Source: Kitasatospora albolonga
Lineage (GTDB): Bacteria; Actinomycetota; Actinomycetes; Streptomycetales; Streptomycetaceae
Direction of reading: 5' to 3'
NCBI GenBank assembly: GCA_002082585.1
Contig: CP020563.1
Location: 1,978,001-2,042,000 of the forward strand
Length of the DNA: 64,000 bases
Shown here: positions 25,804 through 34,684 of the stretch, piece after piece
Numbering within the stretch: the stretch's first letter is position 1
Layout: every line of letters begins with the position of its first letter
The notes under the pieces: model-generated
What the model saw: the letters and a program-made list of their open reading frames with translations, nothing else
Databases searched by the model: none
What the model was told of the DNA's origin: nothing
Made by a program: the position numbers and the translations under genes

Positions 25804-27021
25804 GTGACTTCCTTCGACACCTCCCCCACGGTGACCGCATGGCGCGCGCTGCTCGCCCTCGCGGTCGTGTTCGTGATGCTGGCGACCACGGGCTGGTCCG
25901 CCGCCCACCACCGTCCCGCCGACGGGCCCCGCGAGATCGCCCTCGCCGCCTGGGCCCGGGACCGAGCAGCGGGCCACCCGCTCCCCGATGCCGGGGCGCC
26001 GGCCCAGCGGCTGGCCCGCTTCTTCGCCGCGCTCACCGCGGGGCAGCGGATCGCGCTCGCGGACAAGTACCCCTCGATCGTGGGGAATCTGAACGGTGCC
26101 CCGGTCACCCTGCGCTACCGCGCCAACCGGCTGGCCCTGAAACAGGCGGCGGCCGTGGAGAAGCGGCGGACGTACGACGAGGCGCTCTCGGCGAACGGCC
26201 GGAGCGAGGCGACCCGCCGGATGCACCGCTTCCGGTCCCTGCTCGGGGAGGGCCGGCAGATCCTGGCCTTCGACCCCTCCGGGAGAGGCCGCGCCGCCGA
26301 GGTGTTCGGAGACCTCGACCGGGCCGACCGGGTCTCCGTGGTCGTCCCCGGCGTCGACACCGACCTCCTGACCCTGGAGCGGAGCAACCGCGTCAACTCC
26401 GCGCCCGTCGGCATGGCGAAGTCCCTGTACGGGGCGGAGCGCGCGGCCGCACCCGCCACCCGTACCGCCGTCATCGCCTGGGCCGACTACACCGCCCCGG
26501 CCGGTCTCGGCATGGACGCGGCGCTCGGCGTGCTCGCGGCGCAGGGTGCCGTACGGCTGAACGCGCTGGTCGGGGCGTTGCCCGGCGCATCGGACGTCTC
26601 GCTGGTCTGCCACAGTTACGGCTCCGTGGTGTGCGGGGTGGCCGCCGACGACGCCCCCGCCCGGGTGACCGACATCGCGGTGGCGGGCAGCCCCGGCATG
26701 CGGGCCGAGAGCGCCGCGCGGCTGAGGACGGACGCCCGGATCTGGGCGATGCGGGACGAGGACGACTGGATCGGGGACGTACCGCACATGGAGTTCGGCG
26801 GTATCGGCCACGGCGCCGATCCCGTGGACCCGGCCTTCGGCGCCCGGCTCGTCTCGGCGGCCGGGGCGGCCGGGCACAGCGGGTACTTCGAACCCGGCAC
26901 CGAGAGCCTCGGCAACCTCGCCGCGATCGGTGTCGGCGCGTACGGATCGGTCAGCTGCGCAACGGCCGATGGCGCTTGCCGCCGTGGTATTTCCGGTGAA
27001 CGGGAGGGCCGACGCGCGTAG
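25804..27021 (+). CDS. DUF1023 alpha/beta hydrolase, membrane-anchored
   Basis: A 405-residue protein from GTG 25804. A hydrophobic helix (about 13-32) is a signal or anchor. The catalytic part has PSIVGNLNGAPVTLRYRAN, ILAFDPSGRGRAAEVFGDLD, the nucleophile elbow CHSYGS within SLVCHSYGSVVCG, and HGADPVDPAFG with a C-terminal HSGYF, features of DUF1023 alpha/beta hydrolases (a lipase/esterase-like fold, often cell-surface). The nucleophile is Ser in the CHSYG motif where most have GHS. It is a paralogue of the gene at 30301 (same motif order). Substrate unknown; a surface-lipid or ester substrate is inference. Confidence 0.8.
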   Translation: MTSFDTSPTVTAWRALLALAVVFVMLATTGWSAAHHRPADGPREIALAAWARDRAAGHPLPDAGAPAQRLARFFAALTAGQRIALADKYPSIVGNLNGAPVTLRYRANRLALKQAAAVEKRRTYDEALSANGRSEATRRMHRFRSLLGEGRQILAFDPSGRGRAAEVFGDLDRADRVSVVVPGVDTDLLTLERSNRVNSAPVGMAKSLYGAERAAAPATRTAVIAWADYTAPAGLGMDAALGVLAAQGAVRLNALVGALPGASDVSLVCHSYGSVVCGVAADDAPARVTDIAVAGSPGMRAESAARLRTDARIWAMRDEDDWIGDVPHMEFGGIGHGADPVDPAFGARLVSAAGAAGHSGYFEPGTESLGNLAAIGVGAYGSVSCATADGACRRGISGEREGRRA

Positions 27022-27098
27022 AGAGGCGTGACAGGCCGATTAATTGCGACTTACGCCGAGGGGGGACGTGCGCGCCTCAGCCGCATACGATGAGGCAC

Positions 27099-27965
27099 AT
27101 GGGTGATGTGCTGGCCGGAATTCATACCACCTGGGAGTTCGACACCGACTCCGTGCTCATCCGCTTCGAACGGGGTATCCGCACGCCGAAGCTCCTGCAG
27201 AGCCTGCGGGAGCGCCGCATACCGCATGCTGCGCTGTCGTCGGTGACGCTGACCCCGGGCAAGCGGGACACGGTGGTGCTGCGTGCCGTGCCCAGACCGG
27301 GTGCCGACCCGCTCCTGGAGGCTGCCGCGGGGCAGCTCAAGGAGGGGTGCGACCCCTACCGCCTCGTGCTTCCGGCCGAGCGGGAGCTGCTCGCGGAGTA
27401 CTACGCGGACGAGCTGCGGTCCTGTCTGGGCCCCGCGTCCGACGAGCCCGCCGACCGCTTCATGGTCACGGCCCCCGAGGCTCCGTTGCAGTTCAAGGCG
27501 TACGACGGGCGGGCCGCCTTCGACGGGGAGCGGGTCTCGTTCCGGTGGTTCTGGACGGGGGCCTCCAGCGCCAAGTGGAAGGCCGGTGACCAGACGTACC
27601 GGGTGGGCGAGCTGGCCGGAATCGAGTGGCGCTCCCCCGAGGCCCTGGACGGCTACCTCCGTCTGGTGCCCCGCGCGGCCGAGGCCGGGCACGTGGCGGC
27701 GGACCAGGACCCGGCGGCCGTCGTGTTCGGCCTGGGCTACGGGCCGGTGCACGAGTCGCTGCCCTTCGCCGCCGCCGTACTGGAATCCGTCCGCCGGAGC
27801 CAGAACGCGCCGGTGGTTCCGGCGCCGGTCCTGGTGAACGCCGGGCGGCGCGATCCGGCGGACATCGCCGAGCGGATACATCACCTCGGGGAGCTGCACC
27901 AGGCGGGGCTGGTCACGGACGACGAGTACAGCGCGAAGAAGGCGGAGCTGCTCGCGGAGCTGTAG
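27099..27965 (+). CDS. DUF4429 protein with SHOCT C-terminus
   Basis: A 288-residue protein with two similar halves: GIHTTWEFDTDSVLIRFERG (about 5-24) and LQFKAYDGRAAFDGERVSFRW (about 132-152) are the repeated starts of DUF4429 domains (PH-like/bPH fold). The last 35 residues, DIAERIHHLGELHQAGLVTD then YSAKKAELLAEL, form the SHOCT oligomerisation motif. It is probably soluble. ATG 27099 (MGDVLAG) is the family start; ATG 27090 is in frame. It lies between the two DUF1023 hydrolases, upstream of the two-component system. Function unknown. Confidence 0.8.
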   Translation: MGDVLAGIHTTWEFDTDSVLIRFERGIRTPKLLQSLRERRIPHAALSSVTLTPGKRDTVVLRAVPRPGADPLLEAAAGQLKEGCDPYRLVLPAERELLAEYYADELRSCLGPASDEPADRFMVTAPEAPLQFKAYDGRAAFDGERVSFRWFWTGASSAKWKAGDQTYRVGELAGIEWRSPEALDGYLRLVPRAAEAGHVAADQDPAAVVFGLGYGPVHESLPFAAAVLESVRRSQNAPVVPAPVLVNAGRRDPADIAERIHHLGELHQAGLVTDDEYSAKKAELLAEL

Positions 27966-27982
27966 ACCCCGGCGAGGCAGGT

Positions 27983-28028
27983 GGGGCAGGCGCGACAGAC
28001 GGGGCAGGCGGGGCAGGCGGGGCAGGCG
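27983..28028. repeat. 9-bp tandem repeat after DUF4429 stop
   Basis: GGGCAGGCG occurs three times in perfect tandem (28002-28028) plus one nearby copy (27984-27992), starting about 18 bases after the TAG at 27963-27965. Confidence 0.85.
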
Positions 28029-28142
28029 AGGTACGGGGCAACGGCGACCCCACCCCGTACTCCGGTATGAGGTGGGCCGGACGCGGTTCACGTCCCCGGT
28101 ATGACGCCCCGGCGGGGCCCGCCCTTCTAGGCTGACCCGGTC

Positions 28143-29477
28143 ATGTCCACTTCCCCCGCCGGGCCCCCGGCGCCCGCCGACGGCCTGCTGAGCGCCGCCC
28201 GCCGCAATCTGCGCGAGCTCGCCCACGCGCTGTCCCACGCCTCCCATCCGTCCACGCCGTTGCTGGCCCACGCCCCGAAACGGTGGCAGCGGCTCCTCCC
28301 GTACGTCGTGGTCCTCGCGCTGGCCTCGACCTTCATCCCGGTCACCATCACCAACCTGACCGAGGAGTACGGCGTCCCCGGCGCACTGGCGGGGGCGCTC
28401 GGCGTGGCCCAGGCGGCACCGCTGCTGATGCTGGCCCACCGGCCCCTCCAGGCGTGGTGGATCATCCTGCCCGCCGACATCCTGGGCGCGGTGGTGCTGC
28501 TGGCGCGGCCCGCCGAGCCGCACCATGTCTGGCCGTGGACCCCGCCGGTGATCGTCGCCTACCTCTTCCTGCTGCTGGCGCTCGGGCTGCGGGAGACCCG
28601 GCGGACGGTGATAGCCGTCTGGGCGGTGACGGGCGCCGCCGGAGCCGTCCTGCACCTGGTCGCACCGGACCGCAGCAGCGGCAGCGCCCTGCTCCTGACA
28701 ATCCTGGGCGCGGTGGTGCTGGTGATCGGCGGGGCGGTACGGGAGCGGGGCGTGGCACAGCGTCGGCTCGCCGAGCAGGAGACGATCAGCGAGGCCGAGC
28801 GGGCCCAGCGCACGCTGCTGGAGGAGCGGACCCGGATCGCGCGCGAGCTGCACGACGTGGTGGCGCACCACATGTCGGTGATCACCGTGCAGGCCGACTC
28901 CGCCCCGTACCGGATCAGCGGACTGCCAAAGGCCGCCGAGGAGGAGTTCACGGCTATCGCGGCGGCGGCGCGGGAGTCGCTGGGCGAGATGCGGCGGCTG
29001 CTGTCGGTGCTGCGCAGCGAGGGGGCGGAGGGCGACCGGGCGCCGCAGCCGGGGCTGGACCGGCTCCAGCAGCTGGTGGAGGCGACGGTCCGGGCGGGGC
29101 TGCCGGTGGAGCTGTCGCTCGCCAGGGAGTTGGGCGAGGTGCCGCCGGCCGTGGATCTGTCGGCGTACCGGATCGTGCAGGAGGCGCTGGCCAATGTGGT
29201 GCGGCACGCGCCGGGGGCCCGCACCCGCATCCTCGTCGCGGCGGCCCAGGGCCATCTCATCGTGCTCGTCGTCAACGGGCCCGCCGCCGCGCCCGGTTCG
29301 CCGCTGGAGACGAGCGGGACCGGGCACGGGCTGGTCGGGATGCGGGAGCGCGTACGGTTGACCGGCGGCACGCTGGACACCGGTCCGCTGCCCGACGGCG
29401 GGTTCCGGGTCGCCGCCCGGATACCGCTGCCCCCGGCCGCCGAGCCGTCCGCCCATCTGCCTCCGGAGGCCCCATGA
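28143..29477 (+). CDS. Two-component sensor histidine kinase
   Basis: A 444-residue NarL/DesK-class kinase. Five or six membrane helices lie between about 50 and 200; HisKA_3 has the phosphoacceptor in ARELHDVVAHHM (His237), and the HATPase region has NVVRHAPGA (N box) and GTGHGLVGMRERV (G boxes). The sensor part is only membrane helices with short loops, suggesting detection within the membrane. Its stop overlaps the response regulator start as ATGA, so the two are translated together. Signal unknown. Confidence 0.93.
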   Translation: MSTSPAGPPAPADGLLSAARRNLRELAHALSHASHPSTPLLAHAPKRWQRLLPYVVVLALASTFIPVTITNLTEEYGVPGALAGALGVAQAAPLLMLAHRPLQAWWIILPADILGAVVLLARPAEPHHVWPWTPPVIVAYLFLLLALGLRETRRTVIAVWAVTGAAGAVLHLVAPDRSSGSALLLTILGAVVLVIGGAVRERGVAQRRLAEQETISEAERAQRTLLEERTRIARELHDVVAHHMSVITVQADSAPYRISGLPKAAEEEFTAIAAAARESLGEMRRLLSVLRSEGAEGDRAPQPGLDRLQQLVEATVRAGLPVELSLARELGEVPPAVDLSAYRIVQEALANVVRHAPGARTRILVAAAQGHLIVLVVNGPAAAPGSPLETSGTGHGLVGMRERVRLTGGTLDTGPLPDGGFRVAARIPLPPAAEPSAHLPPEAP

Positions 29478-30163
29478 CCATCCGCGTGATCATCGTCGAC
29501 GACCAGGCCATGGTGCGGGCGGGGTTCGCGGCGCTGCTGGCGGCGCAGAGCGACATCGACGTGGTGGGCGAGGCGGCGGACGGCAAGCAGGGGGTGGAGG
29601 TCAGCCGCCATCAGCATCCGGATGTGGTCCTGATGGACGTGCGGATGCCGGAGATGGACGGACTGGCCGCCGCCCGCGAGCTGTTGAACCCTCCGATCGG
29701 GGTGGTGCACCGGCCGAAGGTGCTGATGCTGACCACGTTCGACGTGGACGACTATGTGTACGAGGCGCTCCGCGCCGGGGCCTCCGGGTTCCTGCTGAAG
29801 GACGCCCCGCCCGCCGATCTGATCGCGGCAGTACGGGTGGTGGCGGCGGGCGACGCGCTGCTGGCGCCCTCGGTGACGCGGCGGCTGATCGCGGACTTCG
29901 CGGCACAGCGCCCCTCGGGGGCGAAGCGCGGCGGCCAGGCACTGCGGCTGAACGGCCTGACCCCGCGTGAGACGGAGGTGCTGGAGCTGATCGCCCGGGG
30001 GCTGTCGAACCAGGAGATCGCGGGGCGGCTGGTGCTGGCCGAGCAGACCGTGAAGACGCACATCGGGCGGGTGCTGGCCAAGCTGGATCTGCGGGACCGG
30101 GCGCAGGCGGTGATCTTCGCGTACGAGTCGGGTCTGGTGACGCCGGGGGACGCGGGATCGTAG
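29474..30163 (+). CDS. NarL/LuxR-type response regulator
   Basis: A 229-residue regulator: receiver domain with Asp9-Asp10, phospho-Asp55 (VVLMDVRMPE), Thr/Ser and Lys in LMLTTFD and FLLKDAPP, then a LuxR-type HTH (about 160-215: LTPRETEVLELIARGLSNQEIA). It pairs with the kinase whose stop overlaps its ATG by 4 bases. Likely targets are the neighbouring hydrolase/acyltransferase operon or DUF4429/DUF1023 genes, but no repeated operator was identified, so this is inference. Confidence 0.93.
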   Translation: MTIRVIIVDDQAMVRAGFAALLAAQSDIDVVGEAADGKQGVEVSRHQHPDVVLMDVRMPEMDGLAAARELLNPPIGVVHRPKVLMLTTFDVDDYVYEALRAGASGFLLKDAPPADLIAAVRVVAAGDALLAPSVTRRLIADFAAQRPSGAKRGGQALRLNGLTPRETEVLELIARGLSNQEIAGRLVLAEQTVKTHIGRVLAKLDLRDRAQAVIFAYESGLVTPGDAGS

Positions 30164-30300
30164 AGCTCCACGGCTTCCCCCACCCCCTACCCCAGTAGTA
30201 CTTCGCAGTTGGCCCCCCGGTGTGACGCCCCCTCACCCACCTTGTTCCTACCTTCCTGATCGTCGCACCGGTCGGTGCGGCAGCGGAGAGGGAGGGCACG

Positions 30301-31365
30301 ATGCTCCGATATGCGAGGGGCGTGGTCGCGGCGGCGCTGGCCACTGCCGTGGTGACAGGAACGGCAGGCTGGGTCACGGGGGACGCGCAGCCGGTGCTGG
30401 CCGGGCCGCCGCCGGGCAGTGCGTCCTGGCGGGCGGACCCGGTGCTGGGCGAGGAGCTGCCCGATCCGGCGCGGTCCACGCCCGCCGAAGTCGCCGCGTT
30501 CTTCTCCGGTCTGAGCGCCGCGGAGCGGCAACTCCTTCTCCTGCGCCACCCGTCCGTCGTCGGGAATCTCGACGGGGCGCCCGTGGAGCTCCGTTACCGC
30601 GCCAACGCGCTGGCCCTCGCTACCGAGGACGACCCGCGCTACCACTCGCTCGCCGCCCCCGGGCGCCAGATCCTCGCGTTCGACCCGCGCGGGCGCGGCC
30701 AGGTCGCGGAGGTCTTCGGGGACCTGCGCTCGGCCCGCCGGGTCTCCGTGGTGGTGCCCGGCTCGGACACCGACGCCGGGACCTTCGACCGGGAGGGCGA
30801 TGTGTACGGGACACCGGCGGGCATGGCCAGATCCCTGCACGCGGAGGCCGGTCCGGGGACCGCCGTCATCGCCTGGGCCGGGTACACCACCCCCGTGGGC
30901 GTCGGGGTCGATGCCGCGACCGGGCGCCTCGCGGAGGCGGGCGCCGGGCGGCTGACCCGGTTCGCGGAGGGCCTGACCGCCGACGGGCTGCCCGAGCCGG
31001 CCGTCTTCTGCCACAGTTACGGCTCTGTCGTCTGCGGCCTCGCCGCCCCTCGCCTGCTCGCCACCGACCTGGTGGTCCTGGGCTCCCCCGGGATGCGGGC
31101 CGACGATGTGGACGCGCTGCGGACCCGGGCCCGGGTCTGGGCGGCGAAGGACCCGACCGACTGGATCGACGACGTGCCGAGCGTGCGGTTCGCGGGGCTC
31201 GGCCACGGCACGGACCCCACGGACCCGGCATTCGGGGCCCGCCGCGTCCCAGCGGACGACGCCCAGGGCCACACCGGCTACTTCGCCCCGGGCACGGACT
31301 CGCTCCGGGCCTTCGCGGCCATCGCCCGGGGGACGGCTGTGGACACGGAAGGGGCACTCCGATGA
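30301..31365 (+). CDS. DUF1023 alpha/beta hydrolase, second copy
   Basis: A 354-residue paralogue of the gene at 25804: signal helix (about 8-24), HPSVVGNLDGAPVELRYRAN, ILAFDPRGRGQVAEVFGDL, nucleophile elbow FCHSYGSVVCG and HGTDPTDPAFG with HTGYF at the end. The shared motif order and sequence indicate duplication; the copy lacks about 25 residues between the helix and the RYRAN block. GGGAGGG precedes ATG 30301. Its stop overlaps the start of the membrane acyltransferase gene (ATGA), suggesting the two proteins work on the same surface substrate. Confidence 0.82.
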   Translation: MLRYARGVVAAALATAVVTGTAGWVTGDAQPVLAGPPPGSASWRADPVLGEELPDPARSTPAEVAAFFSGLSAAERQLLLLRHPSVVGNLDGAPVELRYRANALALATEDDPRYHSLAAPGRQILAFDPRGRGQVAEVFGDLRSARRVSVVVPGSDTDAGTFDREGDVYGTPAGMARSLHAEAGPGTAVIAWAGYTTPVGVGVDAATGRLAEAGAGRLTRFAEGLTADGLPEPAVFCHSYGSVVCGLAAPRLLATDLVVLGSPGMRADDVDALRTRARVWAAKDPTDWIDDVPSVRFAGLGHGTDPTDPAFGARRVPADDAQGHTGYFAPGTDSLRAFAAIARGTAVDTEGALR

Positions 31366-32615
31366 CAGCCCGCACCAGCACACCGGCCCACGTATGCGCG
31401 CGCATGCGGCGCCTCGCCGACCGTGTCGATGCCGCCACCCCGGCCCACCGCGACCGCGCCATCGACGGGCTGCGCGCCCTGGCCCTGCTCGCCGTGCCTG
31501 CCGGTCACTGGATGCTCGGCGGCTTCCGGCTCGACGCGGACGGCCTGCACAACGCGAGCCCGCTCTCGGCGTTCGGCGCCCTCGCCCCGTTCAGCTGGGT
31601 GCTCCAGATGCTGGGGATCTTCTTCCTGGTCGGCGGGTACGCCTCCGTCCTCTCCTACCGCCGACGCCCCTCGACCACGGCCGCCTGGCTGCGCGGCCGA
31701 CTGGTCCGGCTCGGCAGGCCCGTCCTCGGGGTGACCGCCGTGTGGGCGGTGCTGCTGGCGGCGCTCTCCTGGCTCGGCGTGCCCGGCGACACCCTGCGTA
31801 CGGGGTCGACGCTGGTGATCCAGCCGCTGTGGTTCGTCGGGGTGTACACCGTGGTCACCGCGCTCACCCCGCTCTGCATCCGCCTCGCGGGAAAGCTCGG
31901 CGGGTGGGCGGCGCTGCCGTTGCTGGGGTCGGTCGCGGTGGTGGACTTCCTGCGGTACGGGCCGTTCGCCGATGCGGTGCCGTCCTGGCTGAGCGTGCTC
32001 AACATCCTGCCCGGTTGGCTCTTCGCCTATCAGCTCGGCGTGTCGTGGGGCGAGGGGCGGATAGGGAGGCGGGGCGCCCGGCTGCTGCTCGTCGGGGGCG
32101 CGGTGCTCTTCGCCGTACTGCTGCTGGCCTTCCACTACCCGGCGTCGATGGTCGGCGTGCCCGGCGAGGTGCGGACCAACTCCCACCCGCCGTCGCTGCT
32201 GGTGGTGGCCCTGGCGGCGGCCCAGAGCGGGGCGGCGATCCTGGTGCGGGACCGGCTGGGTCGGCTGCTGCGCAGGCCGGTGCTGTGGGCGCCGGTCGTC
32301 GTGGTCAACCTCTCCGCGATGACGATCCTGTGCTGGCACCAGAGCGCGATGCTGGCCGCCGCCGTACCGGCCTCGTTGCTGGGGGACGGTACGGCGACGG
32401 TGGCGGGGCTGACGACCGGCCCGGACACGGTGGGCTGGGTGCTGGCCCGGATCGTGTGGCTACCGGTGTTCGCGGGGCTGCTGGTGCTGATAGCCCGGTA
32501 CGCACGCCGGTTCGACGCCCCCTGGAAGGCGGGCACCCGCGCGGCGAACGCCCGCCGCGCGGTGGCGGGGGTGCTGGCGGCGGGGTTCGCGGTGTTCGCG
32601 CTGGGGCTGGCGTGA
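31362..32615 (+). CDS. Membrane acyltransferase 3 family protein
   Basis: A 417-residue protein with about ten membrane helices. The N-terminal region IDGLRALALLAVPAGHWMLGG has the arginine and histidine that are catalytic in acyltransferase-3 (OafA/NolL-like) enzymes, which move acetyl or other acyl groups across the membrane to glycans or lipids; FFLVGGYASVLSYRRR is the second conserved block. ATG 31362 overlaps the stop of the DUF1023 hydrolase gene. Acceptor unknown. The C-terminus is a run of hydrophobic residues after an arginine-rich loop. Confidence 0.82.
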   Translation: MTARTSTPAHVCARMRRLADRVDAATPAHRDRAIDGLRALALLAVPAGHWMLGGFRLDADGLHNASPLSAFGALAPFSWVLQMLGIFFLVGGYASVLSYRRRPSTTAAWLRGRLVRLGRPVLGVTAVWAVLLAALSWLGVPGDTLRTGSTLVIQPLWFVGVYTVVTALTPLCIRLAGKLGGWAALPLLGSVAVVDFLRYGPFADAVPSWLSVLNILPGWLFAYQLGVSWGEGRIGRRGARLLLVGGAVLFAVLLLAFHYPASMVGVPGEVRTNSHPPSLLVVALAAAQSGAAILVRDRLGRLLRRPVLWAPVVVVNLSAMTILCWHQSAMLAAAVPASLLGDGTATVAGLTTGPDTVGWVLARIVWLPVFAGLLVLIARYARRFDAPWKAGTRAANARRAVAGVLAAGFAVFALGLA

Positions 32616-32647
32616 GGGGGGCGGGGCGGCCGGTGGCCGAGTGCCCG

Positions 32648-33715
32648 CTATTCCCGGGCCGCCGAGGTGTTGCTCATGTCTGGGTAGCGGTCGCCCGCGA
32701 CCCGGCTCGCGATCGGCTCCAGCAGGGTCAGGTCCTCCGGTGTCAGGGTCAGGTGGGTCGCCGCCACGTTTTCCTGGAGGCGGCTGCGCTTGCGGGTGCC
32801 GGGGATGGGGACCACCGTCAGGCCGTGCACCTCCGCGCGCTGGTGGACCCAGGCGAGGGCCACCTGTGCGGCCGTTGCCCCGTGAGCGGCGGCGATCTTG
32901 TGGACCGGTTCCAACAGGGCCGCGTTCGTGCGGGCGTTGTCTCCGGTGAAGCGGGGCTGGCGCTTGCGGAAGTCGCCCTCGGAGAGGTCCCTGCCCGCAT
33001 CGGTGAAGGAGCCGGTGAGGAAGCCCCGGCCGAGCGGCGAGTACGGGACGAGCGTGACGCCCAGCTCCGCCGCCGCGCCGACCGCGCTCCGCTCGACGTC
33101 CCGGCTGAAGAGGGACCACTCCGACTGGAGGGCGGCGATCGGGTGCACGGCATGCGCCTCGCGGAGTTCGGGGCCGGTCACCTCGCTCAGCCCGAGCTGC
33201 TTGACCTTGCCCTGCTGGACCAGTTCCGCCATCGCGCCGACCGATTCGGCGAAGGGGACGGCCGGGTCGTGGCGGTGCATGTAGTAGAGGTCGATGACGT
33301 CGGTGTTCAGGCGGCGGAGGCTCGCCTCGACGGAGGTGCGGATGTAGGCGGGGTCGTTGCGCACCACCCGGTGGTGCGGGTCGTCGGTCCGCTCGATGGC
33401 GAACTTGGTGGCGAGGGTGATCTCGTCGCGGTGGGCTCCGACGAACGGGGCGAGGAACTCCTCGTTGGCCCCGCGCCCGTAGATGTCGGCGGTGTCGAAG
33501 AGCGTGACGCCCGCCTCCAGCGCCGCGTCGAGGGTGTCCCGGGCGGAGAGCTCGTCGGTGTCGCCGTAGAACTCGCTGATGCCCATGCAGCCGAAGCCCT
33601 GGACGCCGATTCGCGGTCCGCCGGGGCCGCCCAGCTCGACCGTGGCGATGGGGGCGGAGGAGGCGGGGGCGGGGGTGGCGGAAGCAGCGGTCGTGTTCGT
33701 GTCGTTGTCCGTCAT
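32648..33715 (-). CDS. Aldo/keto reductase
   Basis: A 355-residue protein; residues about 30-340 are an AKR (beta/alpha)8 barrel. The tetrad is visible: Asp74 and Tyr79 in FDTADIYG, Lys104 in ATKF, His147 in YYMHRHD. GFGCMGISEFYG and the C-terminal PIPGTRKRSRLQEN (NADPH site) match the AKR11/13-type. A 25-residue Thr/Ala/Pro-rich N-terminal tail precedes the barrel. It reduces aldehydes or ketones with NADPH. Its ATG overlaps the stop of the MerR gene (TGATG), so the regulator and enzyme form one operon. Confidence 0.9.
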   Translation of the reverse strand: MTDNDTNTTAASATPAPASSAPIATVELGGPGGPRIGVQGFGCMGISEFYGDTDELSARDTLDAALEAGVTLFDTADIYGRGANEEFLAPFVGAHRDEITLATKFAIERTDDPHHRVVRNDPAYIRTSVEASLRRLNTDVIDLYYMHRHDPAVPFAESVGAMAELVQQGKVKQLGLSEVTGPELREAHAVHPIAALQSEWSLFSRDVERSAVGAAAELGVTLVPYSPLGRGFLTGSFTDAGRDLSEGDFRKRQPRFTGDNARTNAALLEPVHKIAAAHGATAAQVALAWVHQRAEVHGLTVVPIPGTRKRSRLQENVAATHLTLTPEDLTLLEPIASRVAGDRYPDMSNTSAARE

Positions 33716-34218
33716 CAGGCGCTGTGCCTTTCCGGCGCCCGGCGGGCGCCCGCGTAGAACTCGATCTTGTGGTCGAGGACGGCCAGGGTGTCGTGGAGCT
33801 CCGCGATCCGCGTGATCACATCGCGGCGGGTCGACTCCAGCAGTTCCTGCCGCTCCTCGAAGGTGGACTCGCCCGCGCGCAGCAGTTCCGCGTACCGCAC
33901 CATGTCGGCGACGGGCATCCCGGTCAGCCGGAGCTTGCCGACAAAGGTGAGCCAGTCCAGGTCGCGGTTGGAGAAGCGGCGCTGGCCGGTGTGCGAGCGG
34001 TCGACGTGCGGCATCAGCCCGATCCGCTCGTACCAGCGCAGGGTGTGCGCGGTGAGCCCGGTGAAGGCGACGACCTCGCTGATGGTGTAGCTGTCCTGAC
34101 CGGCCGGACGGGGGTGCGGTCTGGGCGGGGCCGTACAGGCGTTCAGCCCGGTGAAGAGCTGCGGGGGTGGAGTGGTGGTGGCGGGGGTGGTCCGGGACGT
34201 TCCGTCGATCACCGTCAT
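33715..34218 (-). CDS. MerR family regulator of the AKR operon
   Basis: A 167-residue regulator. The HTH is TISEVVAFTGLTAHTLRWYERIGLMP (about 42-67), followed by the MerR wing (RRFSNRDLDWLTFVGKLRLTGMP) and a coiled dimerisation helix (about 112-150). No cysteine cluster is present for metals, so an organic inducer is likely. ATG 34218 sits at the predicted transcription start of a promoter with a MerR-type 19-bp spacer, so the mRNA is probably leaderless. The N-terminal 40 residues are Thr/Pro-rich. Confidence 0.88.
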   Translation of the reverse strand: MTVIDGTSRTTPATTTPPPQLFTGLNACTAPPRPHPRPAGQDSYTISEVVAFTGLTAHTLRWYERIGLMPHVDRSHTGQRRFSNRDLDWLTFVGKLRLTGMPVADMVRYAELLRAGESTFEERQELLESTRRDVITRIAELHDTLAVLDHKIEFYAGARRAPERHSA

Positions 34219-34225
34219 GCGCTCC

Positions 34226-34256
34226 ACGCTAAATCCTTGGAGTGCACTCGAAGCAA
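34226..34256 (-). promoter_or_regulatory. MerR-type promoter with operator palindrome
   Basis: On the minus strand TTGCTT (34256-34251), exactly 19 bases, TAGCGT (34231-34226): the elongated spacer that MerR proteins remodel. The spacer holds an 18-bp palindrome, CTTGGAGTGCACTCGAAG (34236-34253), symmetric at 8 of 9 half-site positions. Transcription would start about 34219, one base from the merR ATG. Confidence 0.75.
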
Positions 34257-34303
34257 GCCGAATCGTCTTGGGCGTGGGCAGCCGACACCCCGGGCCCCGT
34301 ACT

Positions 34304-34331
34304 CCGGGTCCCGGGTCCCGGGTCCCGGGTC
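34304..34331. repeat. 7-bp x 4 tandem repeat abutting a stop codon
   Basis: Four perfect CCGGGTC units end exactly where the stop codon of the small membrane protein gene (34332-34334, minus strand) begins. Confidence 0.95.
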
Positions 34332-34547
34332 TCAGGGCTGCCCGGTCTTCCCCCTCTGGACGAAGAAGTACGCGACGGCGCACATGGAGGCGATCATCAC
34401 GAGCAGGGCCCATCCGCCGGAGTTCCCCGACACGATGAGGAACACCGACAGGACCACCCCCACGGCGACGAAGGCCCCCATGAACTGGAGGTACCTCTTC
34501 ACGACCGCCCTCTGCTCCAGAGACCATCCAACACGCGGCATGTCCAT
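34332..34547 (-). CDS. Small two-helix membrane protein
   Basis: A 71-residue protein MDMPRVGWSLEQRAV..., with two predicted membrane helices (about 22-42 and 46-65) and a basic C-terminus RGKTGQP. A single charged N-terminal region precedes the first helix. No family is recognised. GGAGGGG upstream of ATG 34547 on the minus strand supports the start. Its stop abuts a 7-bp tandem repeat; no obvious terminator hairpin follows. Confidence 0.7.
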   Translation of the reverse strand: MDMPRVGWSLEQRAVVKRYLQFMGAFVAVGVVLSVFLIVSGNSGGWALLVMIASMCAVAYFFVQRGKTGQP

Positions 34548-34684
34548 CTCCCCTCCGTCTGCTCCGTCGAAGCGAAAAGAGAGTGCCCCCGGACTCCCGG
34601 TCGAACCACCGGTCGAGGCATCCGAGCCGCCCGAGCCGCCCGAGCCACTGGTGCCGCAGCGGCGGGCTCCGCTTGGATGACCGT

